Below are positions 22,720-38,617 of a DNA stretch of 64,000 nt, in pieces. Numbering within the stretch: position 1 is the first letter of the stretch; each line of letters starts with the position of its first letter. This DNA comes from Heterodera schachtii. Lineage: Eukaryota; Nematoda; Chromadorea; Rhabditida; Heteroderidae. The DNA lies in the NCBI GenBank assembly GCA_023374025.1, contig SIJG01000053.1, forward strand, positions 1 to 64,000, read 5' to 3'. The notes beneath the pieces were generated by a model. That model worked only from the letters and a program-made list of their open reading frames with translations. It had not been told where the DNA came from and did not search any database. A program made the translations under genes and the position numbers.

Positions 22720-25700
22720 TTAAACAAACGAAAACATTAAATAAATGTCTTCCTTTTGAGGAGACTTCGCGGTTATTCCCTTCCATCTCTTCCCACCTGC
22801 CAATATTTCTTCACCCGCCTCATCCACTCATTTGCTTCATTCACCACGCCTTATCGAAAGAGAACGGCAGCACCGGCAAAGAAATTATTATTGGTAGATG
22901 AGATGAGTAAACCGAAATCGATTGACCTAATAAAGGAAAGGTAATAATTAATAATTGCCATTTTCTTTGTGATATCATTATTAATGCGACCAAAAATTGG
23001 ACCCAAACTATGTATATATTACAGTATGATTTAAAGGGACTGATAAAAGCGATTTTAGAGGATATAAAATCAAATTCAATATCATATATGTTTTTTTTTT
23101 TAGCTTTTTTGTGGTGAACTTTTTTTTCAAACAAAAAAAGGTTCTGGTGAATAGGAGGGTTCAGGCGATGCCGATAAGGCGTTTGGTGCTTTTTTATTTT
23201 ATTTTTTTTACAATTTTTAGGGGTTTTTTTTAGAAAATTCAAAGTGGCAACACTTGTAAATTTTAAAAATTTGATTAAGTCGATTTATTATTTTTCTTTT
23301 TGTATAATTTTACCCTCAATATATGACTCTTTCATACACACAACAAGAAAATTTATTTGACTTATTCATTCCTGAGGTTTATTCACTTGATCAGACTTGA
23401 CTCGAAAAAAGTGCGCCTTGACTCAAACATGAAAACCCACCTTTTCTGAAATAATTCATGCTTGCTTAACTTTTGATGCTGATCAGAAAATCTTTTACAC
23501 CAACTTGATAAGATCATTCCTTCATGGTGACTTAGAAAGTCAAAAGGGCGAAATCGGGAAAATTTTAGAATTCCTAGGGGTTGGAAAAAATTTTCTGGAA
23601 ATTTGGATAGGGCTGCCAGAAAGAGCACAAAATTCTCTATCGAATTGCCTTTTGAATGGTAGGACTACGACTTGTACATAAAAATTATACTTGGGTTGAA
23701 AATTGGACAAAAAGCGTATTGAAATTAATTTGTGGTGTATGGAAGGCCCATGTACTGGGGTAAATAAATATACATAAACAAAAAATAATCAGCTAAAATT
23801 CCAGTCGAAATTTAAAATTGTACGAATCTTATCATCTGAATCAAGACTTTTTTCCACCATTGTAGTTATTAGGACAAATACCATGGACACTAAATGTCAT
23901 GGGACGCTTAAAGTGTCTTTGGGACGCGTAAAATGCCATGGGACGCGTAAAGTTCCGATCAAAGTAAACTTTAGTTCATACCTAACTTATTGTCTCCACT
24001 TTTTCGAATGGAAAAAAAGTGGGGAGAGAAAAGAAAGACACGAATGTATTGGTGGAAGTTTATTCCAATGCAGGGGTCATCAATGATGCACGGAATAGGC
24101 ACTGGACATATGAACGGAGAGGGAGTTGGAGCTCAGAAGGGTGTGGGTGATAATGTGGGTGGCATGGCGTCATCATTCTTTCAGACAGAAATTGGATATT
24201 GGAGTAATACTTGCTTCTGCATTCGTTAATTTTTAAGCTACAAGTAAACTACCTATACATAAAAAAAAAAATTTCTCCTGGCTTTCCAAACATTTTGTTT
24301 TAATTTTTAAAGATTGGAGTACATTAAAAAAAAGTTGAGATTCAAACCCTGCTAAACATTATTATGCACCATGGCCGAAAAAAGAAATTATACACCGCAC
24401 TGTGCATATCGAATTTTTTTTAATAGAGCTCCGGAGGCTCTATTTTTCAATGCCCTCAGGGGGGTGGGCGGCGGGGGGCTCTCTAATTGTAAGGCAATAA
24501 TGGGGGGGGGGCTTTATTTTACAAATCCCTTCTTTTAAAAATTCGAGATCAACTTAAAATAATAATTTTGCATTAATGATGCCTTTTCATTAGTTTCATT
24601 TTCACGTACATTCATGGTCATAAGTTATAATTCCCTTCTTTGCCGGAGTAATTTCCATAATAAAGTGAATTTTCGATTGTTTTATCTTCTTATGGGCTTT
24701 CCAAAGACACCCCAATTTCCTAGGGGTTGGGAAAATTTAACTACAAAACATTACAGGATTCCTATTAGCCAAGCTTGATTTAAAGACCGCATTGCGTAAA
24801 GGAATAAAGAGAATGGCAAAACATGAGAAGAACAGCGGAAAATTAGGGCGTATTTTGGAGAGGGGAGGAGGTTAGAAAGGGAGTAAACAACAACAAAAGA
24901 CCAAAAACCCAACAAGAGAAAAAGTAAACAAAGAACACCGCCGAGAAAGGAATCCAAAATGAAAAAGAAACAACAAACGAATCGGAAAGCACAATTGACG
25001 CGGGAGTAGAACGACGGGGGAGGAGATGACGCGGGAGTAGAACGACGGGGGAGGAGAGAGAAAGAGAGAGGGAGAGAGAGAGCGGGGGGGGAGAGAGAGA
25101 GAGAGATAGAGAGAGGGAGAGATAGAAAGGGGGAGAGAGAGAACGATGGGGGAGGAGAGAGAGAGAGAGGGAGAGAGAGAGAGGGGGGAAGAGAAACGAT
25201 GGGGGAGGAGAGAGAGAGAGAGGGGGGGGGGGGGTTATCGATTGGATTTCCAAGAAAAAGTAAGCAGAAACCTCAGCAGATGTAGTTGAACATTTATTGT
25301 TTTTATGCACACATTTTACATAAAGTTGCTGAAACATGCATAAAAAATTCCTTAAATTCATTTAAATTGCTAGCCGAGGTTAAACTATACTCTGTTTTTT
25401 TGTTTTTTTCAAATCCAAGGGGATAAACATTATTGGATAATTAATATTCGTGGATATGAAAACAGGTTGAATGAACTGACGGAAACTCCCCCCCCCCTCC
25501 CCCTCCCGCCCCACCCGGCGCGCCGGTCTCTTCTTTTCGTTCTTTTGTTCCATTTGGATCAATTTTGCTTTGGCGGGTCGGCCCAGACTGCGCTGGAGGG
25601 GCGAGGGTGGGGGGGGGGCAGCTGTCGTGGGAGTCTTCGTCATGGTGGGTCCGTCCGGTCCGTCTGTCTGTGTTTGTGTCTGGGTCGTCCCTCCCATTAG

Positions 25701-26285
25701 TGAATTGATGGGGGGGGGGGCATTGCTCTCTCCTATTCGCCCGCCCCTCCTCCCCCTTCTTTTCTCCGCTATCTTCACTTTTTTCTTTTCGTTGTATATG
25801 TGTGTAAGTAAGTATTCTTCCATAAAATATTGCAAAAATTCACTTTAAGTAAATCTCGAAGATGCACTAAATAAAGCGTTTGTTAGTATAAGCAAATGAT
25901 TTTATGAAAAAATTCACATAAGCCAATGAATGGGAAAGACCCCTCCTCCCCCCCCCCCCCCCCGAAATGGAATTTTAGTGCCTCGTCACCCTCCCCCGCC
26001 CCCCCCCCCCCCCCTCTCATTCCTTCCTTCCCTTCCCTCCACCCGCCGCTCTCTTCGTTTCTTCACTTTATTTTAATTAATACAATTTCTTTGTTCGCCT
26101 CATCGGTGACGTTCTCTTCTCTCTCTCTCGTCCCTTCCTCTTCTCTTCCACCCACTAATTATTCGTTCCTCGTACTGCCAAGCGACACGAAACGTTCCTA
26201 TGAGAAGTGGCGACGAAAAAGAACCTTTAAAAAGCAAATGAAGCAAAACAATGATGATGAGTAAATTAAGGTAATAGTGGAGAAT
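22720..26285. other. Spacer with low-complexity tracts; no secure gene
   Basis: A degenerate copy of the hairpin core (ggcgatgccgataaggcg) lies near 23164 beside T runs. At 23885-23955 the motif GGGACGCGTAAAGT is repeated about four times. At 25010-25235 there is a purine tract of GAGAGA repeats with the doubled segment TGACGCGGGAGTAGAACGAC. Long C runs lie near 25488, 25955 and 26000. A minus frame at 25380-25835 is Gln/Thr/Pro-rich and Lys/Arg-rich, without an identifiable domain. I do not call a gene. Confidence 0.45.
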
Positions 26286-26291
26286 CTGGGC

Positions 26292-26698
26292 TCCACCAAA
26301 AAAAATTATTTTTTTCTGTTATGAAAGGATCAACCCGGGGGTTTTCGAGGCTTCTGATCACGAATCTGATATCAGATTTGCAAAAATCATTGATTTTATC
26401 ATTGATATTGAAAATCATAGATTTTCGAAATTTTGATCAATATGATCAAATACGACGTAAATATTGAAATGCTCATAGAACAAACACACAAAAAATAAAC
26501 AATCAACATTTATTACCCAGTCAATGCTTAATTTAAGAAAATTTCATCATATTGATCAAAATTTCGAAAATCTATGATTTTCAATATCAATTATAAAATC
26601 AATGATTTTTGCAAATCTGATATCAGATTCGTGATCAGAAGCCCCGAAAACCTCCGGGTTGATCTTTTCATAGCAAAAAAAAAATTTTGGGGTGGAAT
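26292..26698. mobile_element. Fold-back element with arms of about 150 bp
   Basis: The left arm (about 26292-26450) and right arm (about 26530-26698) are inverted copies. Both contain GATCAACCCGGRGGTTTTCG, GCTTCTGATCACGAATCTGA, TATCAGATTTGCAAAAATCA and TTTTCGAAATTTTGATCAAT, separated by about 75 bases. Identity looks above 90 percent by eye. No transposase and no clean target duplication were found; the outer boundary lies in A/T runs. The GATCACGAATCTG part resembles the inner arm of the GGTANTANTG elements. Confidence 0.8.
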
Positions 26699-27331
26699 AA
26701 CATTCATATGTTTATCATAACTTACTTTTTCATGAAAATTTGACTGGTAAAATAAATTGAAGAATACTAGTACCTCACCAAATTCGACGAATGATATATC
26801 ATTCGACGCCTCTTCGGTCTGTAATGCACGGATCCGAAAAAATTTTTTGGCGGAAAGCACTTTGGGCCGAGTTATGGGCCCGGGACTGAAGTGGCCAAAT
26901 GGCTGTGGGACTGAACTGTCCAAAGCCTTAAAACGCACAAAATGCAACAAAGTATATAGAAAACGATTCCTCACGGTCTTAAATGACGAATTCGAAAGAA
27001 TCCTTGGATAAAAAATTAATTTACGAGAGTTATGGATCCTCAAAACCTCAAAAAATGACTGTAAGTGACGGGACTAATTGTACAAACTAAAAAAGAATTG
27101 GTGAGTGTATTTTGGCCATAACACCGCACACTCGACTACGGCGGCCAGTAGGTGGGCCCCACTACTTGCTCCGTCTTCGCATGCTCGCTAAGGCGGGCGC
27201 TACGCGCCCTCAAAAATGGATTCCTCCTGGGAATTATGAACCAAGAGGAATCTATTTGCTGAATAATAAATCATAATTTAGCTTAAACTTTGTCAAATTA
27301 AAGATCTTGAGCGATAGCTTTAGGTGTCCTC

Positions 27332-27748
27332 CAGGGATGTGCCGAATCGGAATCGCAATTAATCGGATTTTCGAATGTTTTAATCTTATTTTAACATAAT
27401 GACTGAAATTAAATTTTTCTCACAAAGCAGTGCCGGATTAATTCTCCCCGATATAATCAAGTTTTTTGTTATTTAGCAAAAATGTCAAATATCTGGGAAT
27501 ATTTTACACTATCCGGAAGAGTAGCTTTTTGTAAGGAAAAGGGTTGCTTATACAAAAAGGATCACCCCGCCAATGCTCCGACGTCGAATTTAAAATTATT
27601 TAAAAAATCGGAATCGTAATCGGAATCGCAATAAATCGGATTTTGGGCCATAATCGTAATCGGTTTTAAAACCGTATCGGATTTTTGGCCATAATCGGAA
27701 TCGGCGATTTAATCGGAATCGGATTTTGTCTGGCTCGGCACATCCCTG
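27332..27748. mobile_element. 417-bp hAT-like miniature element with 8-bp target duplication
   Basis: Termini CAGGGATGTGCCGA and TCGGCACATCCCTG are inverted copies, flanked by GTGTCCTC at 27324-27331 and 27749-27756. CAGGG ends with an 8-bp duplication are typical of hAT elements (established knowledge). Inside both ends the motif AATCGG/AATCGGAATCG is repeated many times in both orientations, like subterminal transposase-binding repeats. No coding capacity is visible. Confidence 0.9.
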
Positions 27749-27929
27749 GTGTCCTCCTCTATGATAAGTAATTAAAAATTTAAACAAAATTTTTACAAAA
27801 AATTCTAACCAAAAAATTTCGACAAATTTATACTCAATTATCTTTGCCCCGAACTTTTTTAAAAACCAATAAAAAAATTTTTAACTTTAACTGAATTATA
27901 GAAAAATCTCTAGGCAAATTATACTTATA

Positions 27930-28700
27930 AATAGGGTTATAAATTATACGGACTAAAAAACGCTAAATATGGACATAAAATATGGAGTAAAAAAGCCCGA
28001 AATATGGACTAAGAAGCTCAAAAATGGCCAAATATGGAGCAAAATATGGACTAAAAACTGCCAAATATATGCTTAAACCCTAAAAAACTACGAAAAAGGT
28101 GTTTATATTCAATATTTGTTTAATCAGACTTAAAAATACGCTAAAAACTGCCAGAAATGGATTTAAACTTAAAAAATGCCAATTTTTATTAAATTCTAGC
28201 TTTACAATTGCAAACCAAATATGCTCAAAATTTTTTTAATAATCTCATTCTGTTGTCAGTGAAAATTTTCGGAAGAGAAAAAATAACTAAAAAAAATTTC
28301 CGAAATTTCGAAAAAATCTCTTTTTTAGGGGTGTATTTTTTTCAAATTTCCAAAAAGTCGATCTTTAGGGGTGTATTTTTCGCTTTTTTTTTTTTTTTTT
28401 TTTGCATTTTTCTTGTGAAAATTTGCCAAAAATGGCCGAAATATGGACTAATAAGGCAAAAATGCCGAAATATGGATTTATTCCCGAAAACCCCCAAAAT
28501 ATGGATTTATATGGACTAAAAACCTTCACTAAACCAAAAAATTTTAACGTAGAAATGCTATTTTTGAGCCCCTTTCTTCATAGCATATGCGCATAAAAAA
28601 TATGTTAATCCATATAATTTATAACCCTACTTATAAAGAAAAAAAAATTGGTTGTCTCAATTCTAGGGGGATGTATTTTTCGGTTTTACTGCATTTTTTA
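27930..28700. repeat. A/T-rich ATATGGACTAAAAA repeat region
   Basis: Motifs such as AAATATGGACTAAAAA and GCCAAATATGG recur about ten times across 27940-28540. Within it, TTTAGGGGTGTATTTTT occurs near 28325 and 28368, and a variant near 28665. This is the reverse complement of the AAAAATACACCCCTAAA blocks at 52.2-52.5 kb. A 21-base T run lies near 28386. Confidence 0.7.
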
Positions 28701-28798
28701 AGAAATTTCCAAAAACCCAAAATGGCAAAATATTTAATTCTCAAATTTTTAAAATTCCTCACGAAATCAACAAAAATTAAATAGGTATTTGAAAATAT

Positions 28799-29265
28799 GG
28801 TAATACTGCCGATGGTAGCCCCCCTTGTTTGAAAAAATTTATTTTTGTTTTCAAAAGGCATGAAAGCATGTTTCCTAGGGTTTTCGGGGTCTCCGATTAC
28901 GAATCCGGCATCCATTTCGACCAATTTCGAACCCCGGACCTGAATTCGAACAAAAGTTCGAAAATTCAAATTTTTCGAATTTCAGATTTTAGATCCAAAA
29001 TGGTTTATATAATCTTTTATTGAAGTATTAATGAGTTCCTGATTGATTCCGCGTATTTAGCGGTTTTGAACTAAAAATACAAAAATCAAAAAATTTGAAT
29101 TATCGAACTTTTGTTCGAATTCAAGTCCGGGGTTCGAAATTGGTCGAAATTGATGCCGGATTCTTGATCAGAGACCCCGAAAACCCTAGGAAACATGTTT
29201 TCATGTCTTTTGAAAACAAAAATAAATTTTTTCAAAAAAGGGGGGCTACCATCGGCAGTATTACC
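28799..29265. mobile_element. 467-bp inverted-repeat element, GGTANTANTG family, 8-bp target duplication
   Basis: Ends GGTAATACTGCCGATGGTAG and its inverted copy (ending GGCAGTATTACC) are flanked by GAAAATAT at 28791-28798 and 29266-29273. Arms of about 185 bases include CTAGGGTTTTCGGGGTCTC, GAATCCGGCATCCATTTCGA and GAACTTTTGTTCGAATTC-like segments around a roughly 100-base centre. It is non-autonomous. It shares its first ten bases and inner arm with elements at 47595, 50827 and 55823. Confidence 0.92.
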
Positions 29266-29423
29266 GAAAATATTTATAATTCATTATTTTAGAAGGAATT
29301 TTAAAATGAGATATTTATTTAATGAAAATAATTATTTAAAGAAATTAAAATAAAATAAACAACAAAATCTCCACCCTGATTATTAGATAGCCAAGACAAA
29401 TTGTATCCAAATTTTAATATTTA

Positions 29424-30290
29424 ATGAGTGGACGGAAGTCTCTGGAAAGAAACCATCATGAACGTAGTTCTAAAACTTCCCACCATCGTTCGGCGGTAAT
29501 AAAATTTAGTGGCGAAGAATGTGATAGCAAAGATCGGTGAGTCTTTTTTTTTTGTTTTATTTCGATTGAATTGGACATTCTTTAAGGAAGTCTTCTCACA
29601 TAAGAAGAACTGACTCTGATAAAATTATGCGATCTGTTAATAGCGTCAAAAACCGCTTAAAATCGTCATTAAATGCTGCAATTGAAGCGGAATCGGCGAA
29701 ACAAAACACAGACAAAAGAGAAATGTCAAGTTCAAACGGTCAGTGAGACATTTGTGGTTTAAAATGCATTCAACGTTTGTCCATTTCTCAAACAAAAAAT
29801 AAAAATTTGTGCAAAAGCAAAAAGACCGGAAATTTAAGCTAAAAAGCATAGAAATACGAATTGATGTTTTACAGATGTAGCTGATTCATTTGCAAGGCAA
29901 GCTGAGATAAACCGAATTGAAGAGCCGGGCTTCCGACCTTCGTCATTCAAATCGGACGCTGACACATCCCGAAAAGTTATTAACAGCATTTTATTTTTAA
30001 TTGCTTTTTTTCAAGAACAATTCCTTGGAAAAAATGAATGACAAAGGCAAAACGAACGCGACGAAACACGACCGGGCGATGTTTGGACCAATTTGGGCGG
30101 GAAAAGAACTCGAAAAGGGACGAAAGACAGCACAAAGCGAAGCAAAAAGGGACACGCGGCAACATCACAGAGAAACAAACGAAAAGTCTGAGGGGGAGGC
30201 TCAATGTCAGCCCGGCACTCGTTTCCCATTGGCCCATGAATTGGTAAGACAAACGAAGGCACTTTTTTTTTATTTTAGTGGGCCTCATGA
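29424..30290 (+). CDS. Small charged protein of 201 residues, five exons
   Basis: The exons join in phase: 29424-29536, 29587-29738, 29875-29975, 30016-30243, 30279-30290; the total of 606 bases includes a TGA stop. The N-terminus is Ser/Arg/His-rich (MSGRKSLERNHHERSSKTSH), followed by a helical stretch (SVKNRLKSSLNAAIEAESAK). A more conserved-looking block reads EINRIEEPGFRPSSFKSD, then HDRAMFGPIWAGKELEKGRK, and the protein ends HELWAS after a two-cysteine-poor, hydrophilic tail. There is no signal peptide or helix that would cross a membrane. I do not recognise the family; the composition resembles SR-related nuclear proteins, which is only a guess. The last exon codes for just three residues. 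A mobile element begins 56 bases downstream. Confidence 0.65.
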
Positions 30291-30346
30291 AACCACAGGA
30301 GGACCCTTATTACTTTCATTTTTTGCTTGCAATATATAATATATTT

Positions 30347-31103
30347 TAGAGACCGGATTTTCCAAAAGTGCCGGACCGGACCGGTCTGATATTTTCAGAA
30401 GCAACCGGTTTCCGGGCCCGGCCTCTCAAAAACCGGTCAAACCGGTGAAACCGGATTTTCAAATTGCCGGGCCCGGAACCGGTTTCCGGTTTGGTAAAAA
30501 TTTAGATTTTCACATGTATTTCACCCAAAATTGAGCATAAATCGTGCCAGATGTAAAATTTCGGCTCTATTTCACTTCAGGCGTCAATAAATGACCTCTT
30601 CAATAATAAAATTTCAAAAAAATAAAAAAATTTTAAAGAATTTTTTGAAAAATTTTTTGTAAAGTGCATTAGTACCGGAAAACCTAGTAAGTAATTCTCC
30701 ATAAAAAGAAAAAAAATTTCTTTCTTAGATATTTGTGGAAAATTTTTTAAGATTTTGAAATTTCTGTTTGGAAATAAAAAAAATTTGCGATTTTGAGCAA
30801 ATTTTTCAAGAAAATTAAGGATTTTTAGGGTCCGGCGGTGCCGATAGGCGCCGCCGAGAAATTTTTGAAAATTTCGATGCAATTTATTAACAGAAATTGT
30901 ATAAAAATTAAGAATTTTTGGCTATATCATAAACCGGTAAAAACCGGTCCAAAATGCCGGTTTCCGGACCGGTTTGGCATTTTCAAAATGACCGGTTTCC
31001 GGGCCCGGCCTCTCAAAAACAGGTCAAACCGGAATTTTCCCTAAAATCGCCGGACCGGTTTCCGGGCCCGGTAAAAACCGGGCCCGGTCCGGTCCGTTCT
31101 CTA
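30347..31103. mobile_element. 757-bp hAT-like element with CCGG-rich ends and 8-bp target duplication
   Basis: Ends TAGAGACCGGA and its inverted partner (CCGTTCTCTA) are flanked by ATATATTT at 30339-30346 and 31104-31111. Near both ends the motifs ACCGGTTTCCGGGCCCGGCC, CCGGTCCGG and AAACCGG are repeated. The middle (about 30780-30900) carries the hairpin core at 30834-30855 plus the flank GATTTTGAGCAAATTTTTC, which is shared with the element at 56355. No transposase is seen. It sits between two plus-strand genes. Confidence 0.9.
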
Positions 31104-31456
31104 ATATATTTTTTTGAAACTTATTTACCGACTTTTCGGGATTGCTGATCACAAAATCTACATCCATTTATATAAATTACAGATCCAATCAAATTCTAAA
31201 AATTTTTTTCGACATTTACAAATGTGGAAAAAGTCATTTGTTTAAATTTAGTTGTCACAAAACGCAGAAATAAGAAACCGACGATGGAAAGAGCTGTTCA
31301 AAGAAAGAAGGCAAAACGCTCTGGATGGCATTTTGTGAATTCGTCATACTTTATATAAATTTAAATTAATTTCATAAATATTATGCATGGTTTAACCTCT
31401 ATTCGAATACTTTCACAATTCCTTTATCATTTTTTTAAAAAGAGAAATTAAACAAA

Positions 31457-34947
<3,491 letters not shown>

Positions 34948-35109
34948 CATTTAGCCTTTTCTGATCGTTTATTGTTGTTGATAAATCTTTCGATTTGGTT
35001 CTGTTTTTCTCCATTATTTGCTTCATTTTCAATCACTTCCGTTCCGTTACTTTACCACTCACTTGCTGAGAAAGTCACTCAAAGGAAATATTTTTTTGTG
35101 ACGCGAAAC

Positions 35110-35619
35110 ATGGGAAAGTACAAAGCAATGGCAAAAACGCTCAAAACATTCAAAGTGAAGGCATCGCGGAAGCAATTGGAAAAAGCGAAAAGGGTGAGAC
35201 GGAGGAAAACGAACGGCGAATTGGGGACAGAGGAAGTGGCACAAATAATGGAGACGGATGGGAAGACGGAAAAGGGGGCAACGACCAGGAAAAATGACGG
35301 ACGGTTGAGGAAAAACGAAATGCCATTTGTTGGGACAGAAAAAGGACGAAAAAACGGCTGGAAGGTGAGCAAACATTAATTAAAGCAAAATCTTTGAAAC
35401 TTTCAGCTTAGCAAAAGACTCGAAAACAAAGGCACCCGACGAAGCGCAGCAGGGAGTGACGACAAACAGACAAATAACGAAGAAAAAGGCGAGGAAAGTG
35501 ATGAGAAATCGGAAAAGGGAGGAACGGAAGAGGGAAAAGGCGGTGAATGCAATGGAAACGGACGAAAAATGAGCAGATTGGTCATTTATGGAGGACTTGT
35601 TGATGTTAATTCGTTTTGA
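35110..35619 (+). CDS. Small very basic protein of 155 residues, two exons
   Basis: Exon 1 is 35110-35364 and exon 2 is 35407-35619, joined in phase 0 by a 42-base intron. The first 35 residues are strongly basic (MGKYKAMAKTLKTFKVKASR, then KQLEKAKRVRRR). The middle has EEVAQIMETDG and NEMPFVGTEKGRKNGWK. The second exon is acidic and Gly/Glu-rich and ends LVIYGGLVDVNSF. It resembles small nucleolar or ribosome-biogenesis proteins in composition only, and I do not recognise it. It begins 162 bases after the ABCF1 stop on the same strand, a spacing compatible with a nematode operon. Confidence 0.6.
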
Positions 35620-36428
35620 TTTTTTTCATTTTGTAAGAGAGCAAAAAACGGAAATAAAATGCGGATTAAAAAAATTTATTTGAAGCAAGCTATCATTATC
35701 ATTTGATATGACAAGCGTGGTCCTTGGATTTGGCAAAGAACTTTTTTTTAATTTAGGAATATTGACAAAGCGAAGAATTGTGCGCTAAATACATATTTTC
35801 ATGCATTTCTCAGCGAAACAAAATGTTATAGCACTATTGTGATAAAAGAAGCAGCATTGTTTTATCCAAAACATGATTCAAAAGAATTGTTGAAAGCATA
35901 AAAAAAAAATACGAACATTATAATATTGTGGGCACATCATGACAAATCATTCTTTTCATCAAACATGGAAAAAAACCGTCAGATGACGAGACATTGAAAA
36001 TTTGACTTGGGACGGTACGGGTTCAACTTGTCGGTTGGGAAACCATTGAACAAATCTATAGTAAAATCATAACTGGGAAATCCAAGCATAGGAATGGGTG
36101 AGTTTATGGGGGAGGGACGTCGTATACTGTTATATGTTTACAGAATTAAAATTTTTTTGATTGTTTACAGAAGTATGTTAAACCGCAATTTTTTGCATGC
36201 TTCGGGGGATGAATAAATCAAAGGTTAATCCATCCAAGTTCTGTAACCTAGAATCCCTTCAAAACACTTACAGTCGTCTTTCTGCATCTCCTGGGTGTAC
36301 CTAAATATTAACGCACATTAAACAATCGTAAGTCATTATTAGGGCACACAAATGTGGTAAAAAACAATAAAATAATTTCGGTAGTCAAATGAGTAACATA
36401 ATTAGCGAATTTAATAACATTTTCGATC
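35620..36428. other. A/T-rich spacer
   Basis: No gene, repeat family or strong motif was recognised. The region separates the convergent ends of the small basic gene (+) and DDRGK1 (-). Confidence 0.4.
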
Positions 36429-38617
36429 TCAGTCCCACCGAATTAAGTCGTTAATTGTTTCCGACATTGGAAGACGGCGAATGCGCTTTTCTCGCTCGAG
36501 CTGTTCGACCACTTTTTTGGCTTGTTGCACCGAATGAATATCCATTTGTTTTATGAAAAACTTGTATTGCGATAAATTAATTTAGAAGAGCACATAAATA
36601 ATTATAATGAATTAAACAGTTAAAAATAAAATTAAATAGAAATCAAAATTTATAAAAAAAATTCAGAAAGGCTCCAATGAAATTAAATTTTTGCTTTGTT
36701 CAACTATTTCTGCAAGGTGTACTCGTCCCCGTTGGTTGATGAACTTCGCAACTTAAAATGAATTTTTTCTATTAAAAATATTTTTTTTCACCCGGCGGTG
36801 CCATATCGACACCGTACTAGCCAAATTACCATTTTTTAAATCCATATAAACCCGTAAAATTGGTTATTTTTAAATAAATTCATTAACGAATTTCAATTCT
36901 AAATTTTCAAATTAGGCGGAACAGCAATTGTCCCTTTAATTTAAAAATGGATTCAAAAAAGTTTCTAAATTTGCATAAAATAGCATTTTTTGGTGAATAT
37001 CTGCTAAAAATATGTTACAAAATTTCATATTTCCCCTCACTCGAAACTCCTTAGTTTTCTCAACTGAAAATCACAAATTTAGTCGTATTTTAGTCAATAA
37101 TTGCATCCAAATTGTAAAAATTTTCAATGGAGAAAATAAAAAGACATGGACGTACCGTCAAGCAATTCCTCCTCTGTTATAGAAACAAAAAGTCCTTAAA
37201 GGAAGGAACAGCTGATGGGATAAACGGAATCCCGGGACACCTCTGTCGTCAAAAAGCCCAGTGAGTCGCTTTTGCTGCAGCAGTGTCTTCAGTCTGTCAA
37301 CAATGTCCGTTGGTTTACTTTTAAAGTTTGACGCCAATTCGTCGACGTGGACAACCTGCGGAGAATGCCAATAAAAAGGCCAATAAGGCAACAAATGACC
37401 TTTTTCTTGCGCACAAAATTGACAAACGACTCGAGAAGGTTGTCGGCATTGTCCTCATTTTCATCATAGTCAAAGCCCTGTTCGTGCACTTCAAAGGCAC
37501 CTTTTATCTGCAAAATAATATATTTAAAAATTTTGTAATAAACAACAAAAGCATTTGAAAGAAAACATAGAATTATACTGTTTGTTATTTTTCTTTGTTA
37601 AAAACCAGGTTTTGGGTTCTATGTGCTTTGATAGTTGGGAATTTTATTTGCATTTTTTATAATTCGGCTTTTTCTACATATTTTGGAATTGTTTACACTT
37701 TTTTGTACAGGCAACTTTTTGAATTTTTTAGAAATTTTCAAAAATGCAAGGTGTGAAATGGACTTCTATTTCATTATTAAATTATTTAAGATTGGGTAAA
37801 CTCTGCAAGAGCCTGGCACTTTGCCCTTTTGCCCCGTCCCTCACTTTCAAATATTCCTCCATCTCCCGGCGGTCCTTTTCCTCCTTCTCGAGTCTCCTCT
37901 TTTCTGCCCGTTTCCTCTGTTCCTCCTCCTCCAATTGTCGCTTTTTCTCCTCCTCTTTTCTAATTTCTTCCTCTCTTTGTTTCCTTTCTTCTCTTTCCGT
38001 TTGTTCCTGAAAAGCATTCATTGCCTTTAAAATGATTTGCCAGTGCTTTCACCTGTTCTCGCAGTGCCTTCGCTTCTGCCTTTGCCTGAAGCTTCGCCAA
38101 TTTTTTCTTTCCGATTCTTTTTTCGGAAAATGTCGTCCCTTCTAAATAATTTGTATTTAAAAATGAAAAAAAGACAAATTTAAGGTCATTTTTGATACAA
38201 AAAAAGAGGTTCAACTACGAAGAATATTTTAATAGTGCTGTAGTAAATGCATTTTCCTCAGTTGATTGATGACCCCACTCGCCTTGGTCCAACATCGCTT
38301 CCCCAGCGGCGCCATTCCCTGTCAATTGTTCGTCCTCATCACTGTCCATCACTTCGTTTTGCATGTTACCTAAAAACATTGTAAATAAGTCATAATAAAT
38401 GAAATTGTCAGCTGATAAACCATCATTTGCACTGTCGTCCATTGCCACCAAAGTTTCTTTGCTTTTGCGAGAATTTCTTTCATCTAACCACAACTTCACA
38501 ATGGCACTGAACATTTATGCAATTCAGTGTCAAACTGTTAAACAAATGAACTCACATTCCAATCACAAAAAAGACTGTTGTTAGAAAAGCAATGGATGCG
38601 AAAAACAGTCCATCCAT
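36429..38617 (-). CDS. ddrgk1: DDRGK domain-containing protein 1 (UFMylation adaptor at the ER)
   Basis: DDRGK1 (UFBP1) anchors the UFM1 ligase complex on the ER membrane. Start ATG is at 38617: a hydrophobic N-terminal anchor (FFASIAFLTTVFFVIG, exon 38556-38617) continues with AIVKLWLDERNSRKSK (exon from 38506). Next come an acidic stretch (EVMDSDEDEQ) and a long basic/acidic coil (SEKRIGKKKLAKLQAKAEAK; EERKQREEEIRKEEEKKRQL; EMEEYLK). The C-terminal half has ENADNLLESFVNFVRKKK|VVHVDELASNF-type winged-helix sequence, the signature LTGLFDDRG followed by LFVSITEEELL, and a last exon (36429 to about 36575) KFFIKQMDIHSVQQAKKVVE ending ETINDLIRWD. Spacing and order match the family. The join before the last exon is out of phase with the visible donor (GAC G|GTACG), so a small exon or another site is missing. 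The intron near 36575-37140 contains a degenerate hairpin core at 36794. Confidence 0.92.

Noticed and set aside
24843..25361. Open frame through the GAGAGA tract, Ser/Leu/Pro-rich
   Set aside because: Simple-sequence artefact; no conserved motif.
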